Part shown: in pieces, positions 56,490 to 63,080 of the stretch | Numbering within the stretch: the first letter of the stretch is position 1 | How the letters are laid out: the number at the start of each line of letters is the position of its first letter | From: Sphingomonas oligophenolica | GTDB taxonomy: Bacteria > Pseudomonadota > Alphaproteobacteria > Sphingomonadales > Sphingomonadaceae | Length of the DNA: 64,000 nt | Reading direction: 5' to 3' | Assembly: GCF_006438955.1 (NCBI RefSeq) | Contig: NZ_RCZK01000001.1 | Coordinates: 372,001 to 436,000, forward strand | Program-made: the position numbers and the translations under genes | The notes under the pieces: generated by a model | What the model saw: the letters and a program-made list of their open reading frames with translations, nothing else | Database searches by the model: none | What the model was told of the DNA's origin: nothing

Positions 56490-57445
56490 CCGCAGGCAAG
56501 CCGCTCCGGTTCATGGCGGCAATGGTCGGCGGCTGGATTGCGTTGCGCGCGTTCGCGTTGTGGCCGAGCAGCGAGACGATCCGCCGCGCCGCCGATCTGT
56601 CGGGGCCGGCTATCGTCGAAGCCGCGGTGCGATCCGTACCGGCGCGCGCTGCGATCCCGCTTCTGGTGGTGCCGCCCCCACGGTACGACGCGACGACGAC
56701 CGTCGCCCGCGCCATCCCGCCTGCGGCAATCCCGGTGTCAGCCACTCTGGTGTCAGCCACTCCTATTTCAACGCTCGTTGCAGCGGTCGCTCCGTTCAGA
56801 GGCCCCACGCCGCCGCAAGTCCCGACGATCCCGCCGCCGCTGGTGCCAACCCCGATCGCAAGTGGTTCGGGCGAGGCGTCGCGCTGGCGCGCGAGCGCGT
56901 GGCTGATCGCGCGCGGTGGTCAACGCCAGGCGCCGCTCGGCGGGCAGCTTGGCGCGTCGCAGGCGGGCGCGCGGGTTACCTATGCGATTCTTCCTTCCGC
57001 GCGGATCGCGCTGTCCGCCCGCGTCGCGACCCCGCTGGCGGGCAAGGGACGCGAGGCCGCGGTCGGGCTCGATTGGCAGCCGACCCACGCCCCCGTCCAT
57101 GTGATCGTCGAACAGCGGATCGCGATCAATGGCGGTCGCGGCGGCCCCACGGTCGAACTGGTCGGCGGGTTCGGCCCCAGCGCGATCCTGCCCGGCATCG
57201 ATGCGGAGGGCTATGCGCAGGCGGGGGGCATCGTGCGCGAGTCGCTCGAAGCGTTCGTCGACGGCGCGACGCGGGTGACACATCGCGTCGCGCAGCGTGA
57301 TCGGCTCCGGGTCGATCTCGGTGTCGGCGCCTGGGGCGGCGCGCAGCGCGGGGCGTCGCGGCTTGATGTGGGGCCTACGGTGGGAGTCGTCGTGCCGGTC
57401 GGCGAGACCGCGGTGCGCGTAACGCTCGACTGCGGTATTATGTAG
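56486..57445 (+). CDS. NfrA-like outer-membrane protein, C-terminus replaced by transposon
   Basis: The 319-aa remaining product has an N-terminal hydrophobic segment, a Pro-rich linker (about residues 60-125) and a C-terminal beta-strand-rich domain (SGEASRWRASAWLIARGG onward) like the NfrA/N4-adsorption-protein A barrel end. Its last four codons (CGIM) and stop lie inside the left terminal repeat of the IS1595-family element. The native frame continues at 61194: joining across the 8-bp target duplication gives a final 23-residue tail ending GPALSIGSDF. The truncated protein lacks the terminal strand and is probably misassembled. Confidence 0.8.
   Translation: MTAGKPLRFMAAMVGGWIALRAFALWPSSETIRRAADLSGPAIVEAAVRSVPARAAIPLLVVPPPRYDATTTVARAIPPAAIPVSATLVSATPISTLVAAVAPFRGPTPPQVPTIPPPLVPTPIASGSGEASRWRASAWLIARGGQRQAPLGGQLGASQAGARVTYAILPSARIALSARVATPLAGKGREAAVGLDWQPTHAPVHVIVEQRIAINGGRGGPTVELVGGFGPSAILPGIDAEGYAQAGGIVRESLEAFVDGATRVTHRVAQRDRLRVDLGVGAWGGAQRGASRLDVGPTVGVVVPVGETAVRVTLDCGIM
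57425..57432. repeat. target-site duplication, left copy
   Basis: CTCGACTG immediately precedes the left inverted repeat; the identical octamer follows the right repeat at 61186-61193. Confidence 0.92.
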
Positions 57446-57457
57446 CAAACGCACCAA
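57433..57457 (+). repeat. left terminal inverted repeat
   Basis: CGGTATTATGTAGCAAACGC followed by ACCAA. It matches the reverse complement of the right end with three mismatches (positions 13, 16 and 18), and supplies the last codons and stop of the truncated NfrA-like gene. Confidence 0.93.
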
Positions 57458-57491
57458 GGCGGTTACACCAGCGCACGCGCGTGATGGCTGG

Positions 57492-57507
57492 TGCCATCAT
57501 AGGCGAT
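57492..57507 (+). promoter_or_regulatory. element motif copy 1 (TGCCATCATAGGCGAT)
   Basis: 15/16 match to the copy at 58718. It lies about 60 bp inside the left end, downstream of the 331-aa gene, within a GATGGC/GCCATC inverted repeat. Confidence 0.6.
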
Positions 57508-57516
57508 GCGTCATGA

Positions 57517-58512
57517 TTAAGCGGCTCCCCTCAGGCGCTTATTATGTTCTTTAAGTGGCACTGGGGGTGGCTCGCCCTCGCCGTCCTCATTCCCGCCGTA
57601 GAACGTGTCCAACAGCACGGTATCGGGAGACAGCCCATTGCGGGGGTTGTCGGCGACGAGCCAAGCCTGCCTGCGCCACTTTCGCGCACCGAAGATGTCT
57701 TGATAGCGTATGGTGGTAAAAACTTGAGTCATCATCGCTTCTCCCGCCCCGTCTGGGGGAGCGATGCCGAACTTACTGCTGAGAGAAGCTCCGGGATCTA
57801 TGGTGCCCATCCAAGAGTCGGCGTGCTCAAACGGCTTGTATGTCGGCACTCGCCCATTCGGGTTGTCATACGTCACGACGATATACATTTCGAGGACCAC
57901 GTTGGTGGCGGGCGTCTGCCCGAAATTCTTAATGCTGGGGGTAATGGAAGGGCTGGCGCCGGAACAAGCGAGAGTGACGTAATCGCAGCCCACATAGGCC
58001 CGCAATTGCCTTCTCGCGGTATCCTCAGAGCTTTTCATCGCGCGCCGAGCGCGCATAGCCTCTGCAGTTCGCGCGTGTCTCAGTCGACGGTTTTCCGCTT
58101 GTGTGTGCCCCAGAGCGGTTTCAGCAATATCAGCGCTGCATTTTGTTTCGCGTGCAGCGTCGCGCGCATACAGCGCAGCGGCAATTGCGGCCCCCATCGT
58201 TACAGAGCCCAAAACCAAGCCAACCCAGCCAATGTGAACCTGGTCGCTAGCGGCATCGGCAGCCTTCCATTGTGCGCAAAGATCGCTATCGCGGCGATCC
58301 TTGCGGTCGGGGCAGCCGCCATCGGCGGGTGGGGCGTTATCAGAGCTTGGTATAGCGTTGATGATAGGCGAGGGCTGCTTGTGCTGGTCGCCCATGCGAG
58401 CGCCGCGATCGGGCTTGGTGTTGCCTACCTCGGGTGGTGTAGTTGGGCCTTGGGCGGCTAGGCTCAGCCATCCGAAAGCCGCAAGGAGGACGAACCGATA
58501 GCCTCTAGGCAT
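57517..58512 (-). CDS. transposon-borne membrane protein of unknown function (331 aa)
   Basis: The protein has a hydrophobic N-terminus (residues 5-20, possibly a signal peptide), an Asp/Pro-rich stretch, a transmembrane helix at about residues 93-115 and a coiled, Arg/Ala-rich segment (about 116-165). A soluble C-terminal domain follows, with FGQTPATNVVLEM and PGASLSSKFGIAPP. I do not recognise the family. Its start overlaps the DUF6471 gene end by 49 nt, so the two are an operon. Confidence 0.72.
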   Translation of the reverse strand: MPRGYRFVLLAAFGWLSLAAQGPTTPPEVGNTKPDRGARMGDQHKQPSPIINAIPSSDNAPPADGGCPDRKDRRDSDLCAQWKAADAASDQVHIGWVGLVLGSVTMGAAIAAALYARDAARETKCSADIAETALGHTQAENRRLRHARTAEAMRARRAMKSSEDTARRQLRAYVGCDYVTLACSGASPSITPSIKNFGQTPATNVVLEMYIVVTYDNPNGRVPTYKPFEHADSWMGTIDPGASLSSKFGIAPPDGAGEAMMTQVFTTIRYQDIFGARKWRRQAWLVADNPRNGLSPDTVLLDTFYGGNEDGEGEPPPVPLKEHNKRLRGAA

Positions 58513-58694
58513 TGGATCAAGAACACCGCTGTGAATTTACCCCGCGCCAGCTTGTTCCTGATATTCGGTTCCGAGTCCATGACGCCAATGTCCGCCAGTT
58601 TCCCGGCAAGCTGCGCGTAGGTCACACCCCGGCGCTTCAGTTCGCCTTTCAGCAGCCCCTTTGCCTCGTCCTCCCAATCCTTCATCGTCTTCAC
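58464..58694 (-). CDS. DUF6471 domain protein, transposon cargo
   Basis: The 76-aa protein (KDWEDEAKGLLKGELKRRGVTYAQLAGKL, then SEPNIRNKLARGKFTAVFLIQCLEAIG) matches the DUF6471 pattern and looks like a small helix-turn-helix regulator. A copy of the repeated TGCCATCATA motif lies 24 nt upstream of its ATG, so autoregulation is plausible but unproven. Confidence 0.78.
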   Translation of the reverse strand: MKTMKDWEDEAKGLLKGELKRRGVTYAQLAGKLADIGVMDSEPNIRNKLARGKFTAVFLIQCLEAIGSSSLRLSDG

Positions 58695-58717
58695 GTAGCT
58701 GCTCCTATGATGCGATA

Positions 58718-58733
58718 TGCCATCATACGCGAT
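58718..58733 (+). promoter_or_regulatory. element motif copy 2 (TGCCATCATACGCGAT)
   Basis: Reference copy of the repeated motif, in the divergent promoter region between the DUF6471 gene (-) and the transposase (+), 24 nt from the DUF6471 start. Confidence 0.65.
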
Positions 58734-58761
58734 ACAAACGCCATTGACAACGATACCGTGA

Positions 58762-58777
58762 TGCCATTATATCCGAT
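58762..58777 (+). promoter_or_regulatory. element motif copy 3 (TGCCATTATATCCGAT)
   Basis: 13/16 match to copy 2, lying 24 nt upstream of the transposase ATG. Confidence 0.55.
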
Positions 58778-58800
58778 GCATAAGCACTGGATACGATTAC

Positions 58801-59760
58801 ATGGCACAACATTTCCTCCTTTCCGCACAAGCTCGCACCCTCAGCTTGAAGACCGTCTTCAAGATGGGCGAGGATGCCGCCTACGAGGCGTTCCGTCAGA
58901 TGCGTTGGCCTGAAACGGAAGGCGAGGCCGTGTGTCCGCAGTGCGGTTGCCCCGATACCTATAACATAACGTCGCGCCGTCGCTTCAAGTGCGTCGCTTG
59001 CTATCACCAGTTTTCGGTGACGAGCGGCACGATCTTCGCGAGCCGCAAGCTGCCGTTCACCGACCTACTCGCCGCGATCGTCATTTTCGTGAACGGCGCA
59101 AAGGGCGTGTCAGCGCTGCAAGTCAGCCGCGACCTGGACGTGCAATACAAGACCGCATTCGTGCTGTCGCACAAGCTACGTGAGGCGATGGCGCTAGAGG
59201 ATGCGGGACAGCGCCTTAGCGGCACGGTCGAGGTCGATGGCGCGTATTTCGGCGGCTATGTGAAGCCCGCCAACCGCAAGGCCGATCGCGTCGATCGCCG
59301 CACGCTGCTGGCACAGAATGGCAAGCGCCAGTCGGTTATCGTGATCCGCCAGCGCGGCGGTGACATGCTGACGTTCGTTGGCAAGGGCGAAGCCGCTGGC
59401 GTCGCTCACGTCGCCGCTGTGGTCGAACCCGGCACGGTCGTTCATGCTGACGAGGCCAGCCACTGGGATGCGCTCCACGCTCGCTACGAAACGTTCCGCA
59501 TCAACCACAGCGAGGCCTACGCACTCGACGGCGCTTGCACCAATCAGGCGGAAAGCTTTTTCAGCCGCCTACGTCGTTCGGAGATCGGCGTTCACCACCA
59601 CGTCGCGGGACCGTATTTGAACGCCTACGCTGGCGAGATGGCATGGCGCGAGGATAACCGTCGCCAGCCCAACGGTACGCAAGCGGCGATGGTTACGCGG
59701 GCTGCGATGGTGTCGCTGGTGTCGCGCAAGTGGGCGGGATATTGGCAGCGCGCGGCTTAA
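58801..59760 (+). CDS. IS1595 family transposase
   Basis: The 319-aa transposase has an N-terminal zinc ribbon (CPQCG at residues 45-49, CVAC at 64-67, FSVTSGTIFASRKLPF) and a catalytic core with VEVDGAYFGGY, VVHADEASHWDAL and the NQAESFFSRLRRSEIGVHHHV block, the IS1595/ISXO2 pattern. It is complete. It is the only plus-strand gene of the element, diverging from the DUF6471 gene. Confidence 0.94.
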   Translation: MAQHFLLSAQARTLSLKTVFKMGEDAAYEAFRQMRWPETEGEAVCPQCGCPDTYNITSRRRFKCVACYHQFSVTSGTIFASRKLPFTDLLAAIVIFVNGAKGVSALQVSRDLDVQYKTAFVLSHKLREAMALEDAGQRLSGTVEVDGAYFGGYVKPANRKADRVDRRTLLAQNGKRQSVIVIRQRGGDMLTFVGKGEAAGVAHVAAVVEPGTVVHADEASHWDALHARYETFRINHSEAYALDGACTNQAESFFSRLRRSEIGVHHHVAGPYLNAYAGEMAWREDNRRQPNGTQAAMVTRAAMVSLVSRKWAGYWQRAA

Positions 59761-59761
59761 T

Positions 59762-60115
59762 CTACTTGTCTTTCGTAGCTGATCCAAAAACAAAGCCGAG
59801 CGCGCCGGTTATTAACGAAAATGCGCCGCTAATCGCCAACTTGAACACTTCAGCCGCTTTGTCGGTCGCGCTCACGCCAAGGCCGATACAGGCAGCTATG
59901 ATTAGGAGCAACGCCCCTAAAATAACAAATCCCGCGATATTGCCAGCCTTCTCGGGGCCACCCCCAAAAAACTTTCCTATCCATCCTAGATGATGGGGAA
60001 GATTTGGGTCCGGTCTTCCGGTTAGGGGATCAAAACCCTTTTTGGGTATTTCAGACGTCGGGGCTTCTACCGGTGCGCTTTCGATCGACGTAATCGGTGC
60101 CAGATCGTCCGCCAA
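59762..60115 (-). CDS. two-TM small membrane protein, candidate toxin partner of Panacea protein
   Basis: The 117-aa protein has a 45-residue Pro-rich N-terminus (FDPLTGRPDPNLPHHLGW) and two hydrophobic helices (about 60-80 NIAGFVILGALLLIIAACIG and 90-112), ending FGSATKDK. It contains no internal Met, and the only plausible start is TTG at 60115, three bases after the stop of the Panacea gene. No family recognised. Its coupling to a Panacea protein suggests a membrane-acting effector; that is inference. Confidence 0.7.
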   Translation of the reverse strand: MADDLAPITSIESAPVEAPTSEIPKKGFDPLTGRPDPNLPHHLGWIGKFFGGGPEKAGNIAGFVILGALLLIIAACIGLGVSATDKAAEVFKLAISGAFSLITGALGFVFGSATKDK

Positions 60116-60118
60116 GGC

Positions 60119-60613
60119 CTATGCTCTTGCCAATTCTAGAAAATGCGCTCGGATTTCATCGTCCGATATATACTGGTGACCTTCCTCGCGTGCCTTGCTC
60201 CACGGCGTACCCGCAGCATGTGTAAGAGCGGAAAGCTCCGGCCCGGTGAAGCCCTTGTAACGCTGCCAAACCGCTGCGAAGATCTCGTAAAATTTCTCGT
60301 CTGATTGTGCGACAACCAAGGCTTTTGCTTCCCCAGTCTGGGGATCAATATCGGATGCAAGCTCAGTTATAAAATTCCAGCGATACTTCTTAAATTGCTG
60401 ATACAGCGACGATAAAACGGGCCCATTAGGCCATGCTTCAAATCGATCACCTACGACGGGAAACCCGGTTGTAGCCAGATACCACCCATGCATGTTGTAT
60501 ACGAGCTTTTGTATCTTTAGCGGGTCCACTCCTACGCGATCTTCTTTGGCGCGCCAGAGAAAGGTATTTGCTACCCATGTAGGCTTATAGACGTATGTTG
60601 GAGCGTCAGCCAT
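60119..60613 (-). CDS. Panacea domain (DUF4065, SocA-like) protein
   Basis: The 164-aa protein carries the Panacea signature: PLKIQKLVYNMHGWYLATTG, RFEAWPNGPVLSSLYQQFK, GPELSALTHAAGTPWSKARE and ISDDEIRAHF. This family acts as a promiscuous antitoxin domain in many two-gene systems (SocA in Caulobacter). Its downstream partner begins 3 nt after its stop. Located inside a transposon, this is a likely addiction or anti-phage module; activity is not shown. Confidence 0.85.
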   Translation of the reverse strand: MADAPTYVYKPTWVANTFLWRAKEDRVGVDPLKIQKLVYNMHGWYLATTGFPVVGDRFEAWPNGPVLSSLYQQFKKYRWNFITELASDIDPQTGEAKALVVAQSDEKFYEIFAAVWQRYKGFTGPELSALTHAAGTPWSKAREEGHQYISDDEIRAHFLELARA

Positions 60614-60673
60614 TGCGGGATGACATGTAGGGATTCCCGCTGAATCTGTCTATAGCGCTGGTTCAGGTACGCT

Positions 60674-61117
60674 CTATCCGGCCAGCCGCCACTCCAACTC
60701 GCTCCCCGACCCGTACTTCACCCCCACCACCAGCCCCTTCTTCCGCAGCCGGTAGAACGAATCCGCCACGCGCTTGCGTAGGAGCGTCATGGCAACGCGG
60801 TCGCGCTCGTCAACGCCGCGGTCAGCCGCCATTGCCGATGCAGCCTGTAGCGTCCGCACCGGCCCGCCTGATCGCCGCAGCATGTCGAGCAGGAACCGCT
60901 GTAGGTCGGTCGTGCCATCCTTGGCGACGGGAGGCCGCTTGCGGATCGGGAGATCGTCGTAATTGAGGCCGGGGCTGAATACGAGGATAGCGCGGTCGAT
61001 CGCCTCTAGCGACGCGCTGGTCGCCTCCCACGCCGTGCGGTGTGTCTCTACCTCTAGCGCCAGTTCGCCGCGCTTACGCAGCAACCCGCTTAGCGTCTGA
61101 TCGTATCCGTCCTGCAT
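60674..61117 (-). CDS. transposon-borne helical/winged-helix-like protein
   Basis: This 147-aa protein has an N-terminal coiled-coil-like half (LRKRGELALEVETHRTAWEA, residues 10-45). The C-terminal half resembles a winged helix: RFLLDMLRRSGGPVRTLQAASAMA, then VADSFYRLRKKGLVVGVKYG. It may bind DNA. No family recognised. A TGCCATCATA motif overlaps its start region. Confidence 0.72.
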   Translation of the reverse strand: MQDGYDQTLSGLLRKRGELALEVETHRTAWEATSASLEAIDRAILVFSPGLNYDDLPIRKRPPVAKDGTTDLQRFLLDMLRRSGGPVRTLQAASAMAADRGVDERDRVAMTLLRKRVADSFYRLRKKGLVVGVKYGSGSELEWRLAG

Positions 61118-61126
61118 ATGATGGCA
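61111..61126 (-). promoter_or_regulatory. element motif copy 4 (TGCCATCATATGCAGG)
   Basis: On the minus strand the first 10 bases are identical to the core TGCCATCATA. It lies over and just upstream of the ATG of the 147-aa gene, about 60 bp from the right end. Confidence 0.55.
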
Positions 61127-61160
61127 TTAGCGTATTGACGCGGTTACGTCTGTCGCTACG

Positions 61161-61185
61161 TTGGTGCATCTGATACATAATACCG
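61161..61185 (-). repeat. right terminal inverted repeat
   Basis: Its reverse complement begins CGGTATTATGTATCAGATGC and pairs with the left end with three mismatches in 25. Confidence 0.93.
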
Positions 61186-61193
61186 CTCGACTG
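61186..61193. repeat. target-site duplication, right copy
   Basis: CTCGACTG directly follows the right inverted repeat and equals 57425-57432. Confidence 0.92.
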
Positions 61194-61263
61194 GCGTCGC
61201 CGCGTGGCGGGGCGCGCCGCGCCGGGATCCGGCCCCGCGCTGTCAATCGGGAGTGATTTCTAG
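61186..61263 (+). pseudogene. 3' remnant of the interrupted NfrA-like gene
   Basis: Read in the frame of the NfrA-like gene across the excised element, these bases encode W-R-R-R-V-A-G... through GPALSIGSDF and a TAG at 61261. The restored end has the C-terminal Phe expected of an outer-membrane barrel. It has no start of its own. TauE/SafE begins 56 nt later, so the original genes formed one unit. Confidence 0.85.
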
Positions 61264-61319
61264 ATCGATCGGCTCGTCGCTTCTGGCACGCCACGGCGCG
61301 ACGCGGTAACGCCACGCGC

Positions 61320-62234
61320 GTGGACGTGTATCTCCCCATCGCGAATCTGTCGGTCAACGCGCTCGTCATCGTCGCGCTGGGCTGCGGCGTCGGGCTGTTG
61401 TCGGGGATGTTCGGAATCGGGGGCGGGTTCCTGACGACGCCGCTGCTGATCATCTATGGCATCCCGCCGACCGTCGCCGCGGCCTCGTCGGCGAGCCAGA
61501 TCACCGGCGCCAGTGTGTCGGGGGTGTTCGCGCATTTCGATCGCAAAGGCGTCGACGTGAAGATGGGCGGGGTGCTGGTCGCGGGCGGTATCCTCGGTTC
61601 GTTCGTGGGGGCGTGGATCTTCCAGCTGCTCCAGGCGAGCGGGCAGATCGATACCGTCATCGGGGTCGTGTACGTCGTGTTGCTGGGGTCGATCGGATCG
61701 CTGATGGCGCGCGAATCATGGACCGCGATCGGTTCGGCGCGCGGCGCGCGACCGGTGAAGCCACGGCGGCGGCGGCACCATCCGCTGATCGCGGCGCTGC
61801 CGCTCAGAACGCGATTCTATGCGTCGGGCCTATATATCTCGCCGCTCGCGCCGCTGTTGCTCGGGTTCTCGACCGGCATCCTCACCATGCTGCTCGGAAT
61901 CGGCGGGGGCTTTATCCTGATCCCGGCGATGATCTACCTCCTCGGGATGGCGACCAGCGTCGTGGTCGGCACCTCGCTGTTCCAGACGCTGTTCGTCACC
62001 GCGGTCGCGACGATGGTCCATGCAACGACGACCAAGGCGGTCGATATCGTGCTCGCGGCGCTGTTGCTGCTCGGGTCGGTGACCGGTGCGCAGGTCGGCG
62101 CGCGATTCGCGACCAAGGTCCGCCCGGAATATCTGCGCCTCGCGCTCGCGATCCTGGTGCTGCTGGTCGGCCTGCGGATCCTGCTGGGGCTGGTGTGGCG
62201 ACCCGATGAACTCTTTTCGATCGAGCTGGCCTGA
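61320..62234 (+). CDS. TauE/SafE family permease (2)
   Basis: The 304-aa permease (GTG start, MDVYLPIANLSVNALVIVAL) has two TauE/SafE halves: LLSGMFGIGGGFLTTPLLIIYGIPP and MLLGIGGGFILIPAMIYLLGM, separated by a charged loop (RPVKPRRRRHHP). The substrate is unknown. It overlaps the TIGR02186 gene by one base (TGATG) and was probably co-transcribed with the glycan-export genes before the transposon insertion. Confidence 0.9.
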   Translation: MDVYLPIANLSVNALVIVALGCGVGLLSGMFGIGGGFLTTPLLIIYGIPPTVAAASSASQITGASVSGVFAHFDRKGVDVKMGGVLVAGGILGSFVGAWIFQLLQASGQIDTVIGVVYVVLLGSIGSLMARESWTAIGSARGARPVKPRRRRHHPLIAALPLRTRFYASGLYISPLAPLLLGFSTGILTMLLGIGGGFILIPAMIYLLGMATSVVVGTSLFQTLFVTAVATMVHATTTKAVDIVLAALLLLGSVTGAQVGARFATKVRPEYLRLALAILVLLVGLRILLGLVWRPDELFSIELA

Positions 62235-63007
62235 TGCGCGCGCGCGCGCTGGCGGCGGCGATGCTGGCCGCGCCGCTGATGATGGCGGCGTCGGCGTCGA
62301 AGCCGGTGCTGATCCCCGACGTCAGCCAACGTAACATCGACATCGCCTACAGCTTCACGGGCGCCGAATTGCTGTTGTTCGGCGCGATCCTTTACCCCGG
62401 TGGGCGCCAGCCCAAGGGCGAACAGCCGACCGACATCGTCGTCGTGGTCAAGGGCCCGACCCAGTCGATCGTGGTGCGCGAGAAGGAAAAGGTCGCCGGG
62501 ATCTGGGTCAACGCCGATCGGCTGCGCTATCGCTCCGCGCCGAGTTTCTACGCGGTCGCCTCGTCGCGCCCGATCGATCAGCTGGTCGACGAGCGGACGC
62601 GGGCGATCTACGAACTGGGGCTCGGCAGCCTCCAGTTGTCCCCCGCCTCGAGCGCGGTATCGGATACGCAGGCGCGGTTCCAGCAGGGGCTGGTCGAGCT
62701 CAAGCGGCGCGCGGGACTGTATTACGAGGCGCCCCAGGCGGTCGAGATTACCGACGGCGTGCTCTATCGCGCGCGTCTGACGGTGCCTGCGCGGGTGCCG
62801 GTGGGCCGGTTCACCGCGGAAACCTTTTTGATCCGCGATGGGCGCGTGCTCGCCGCAGCGGTGCGCGATATCGATATCAGGAAATCGGGGTTCGAGCGGT
62901 TCGTCGCGCGCGCTGCCGATCATACGTCGATTCGCTACGGGCTGGTCGCGGTGGCGTTGTCGATCGCGCTCGGCGGCGCGGCGGGCTGGATCGCGCGGCG
63001 GCTGTAA
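62234..63007 (+). CDS. TIGR02186 family transmembrane protein
   Basis: The 257-aa protein has a signal peptide (MRARALAAAMLAAPLMMAASA), a periplasmic domain starting VLIPDVSQRNIDIAYSFTGAELLLFGAI, and one C-terminal helix (about residues 234-254, LVAVALSIALGGAAGWIARRL). It is the usual partner of this TauE/SafE subtype; joint function in anion export is inferred from coupling. Confidence 0.9.
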   Translation: MRARALAAAMLAAPLMMAASASKPVLIPDVSQRNIDIAYSFTGAELLLFGAILYPGGRQPKGEQPTDIVVVVKGPTQSIVVREKEKVAGIWVNADRLRYRSAPSFYAVASSRPIDQLVDERTRAIYELGLGSLQLSPASSAVSDTQARFQQGLVELKRRAGLYYEAPQAVEITDGVLYRARLTVPARVPVGRFTAETFLIRDGRVLAAAVRDIDIRKSGFERFVARAADHTSIRYGLVAVALSIALGGAAGWIARRL

Positions 63008-63080
63008 TTGGCGTTAATTACACGATCTTAACGGGTTTGCGGGCATAGGCAGCAATCGAACGACAGGGGTCGATGTGCCG

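Larger units (their letters stand above)
57433..61185. mobile_element. IS1595-family element with cargo genes, 3,753 bp
   Basis: The element is bounded by 25-bp inverted repeats (22/25 identical) and a perfect 8-bp target duplication, the duplication length expected for IS1595. It encodes one transposase (58801-59760, +) and five other genes, all minus strand. Its base composition is visibly less GC-rich than the flanks. Such cargo-bearing IS1595 relatives are known as a class; this cargo set is not one I recognise. It interrupts the NfrA-like gene. Confidence 0.93.

Noticed and set aside
61118..61319. Additional gene around the right end of the element
   Set aside because: The stretch is explained by the inverted repeat, target duplication and the remnant of the NfrA-like gene; the minus-strand frames there lack coding features.
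63003..63045. CtrA-type TTAA-N7-TTAA site
   Set aside because: The two TTAA tetrads are separated by 10 bases, not 7, and no second feature supports it.
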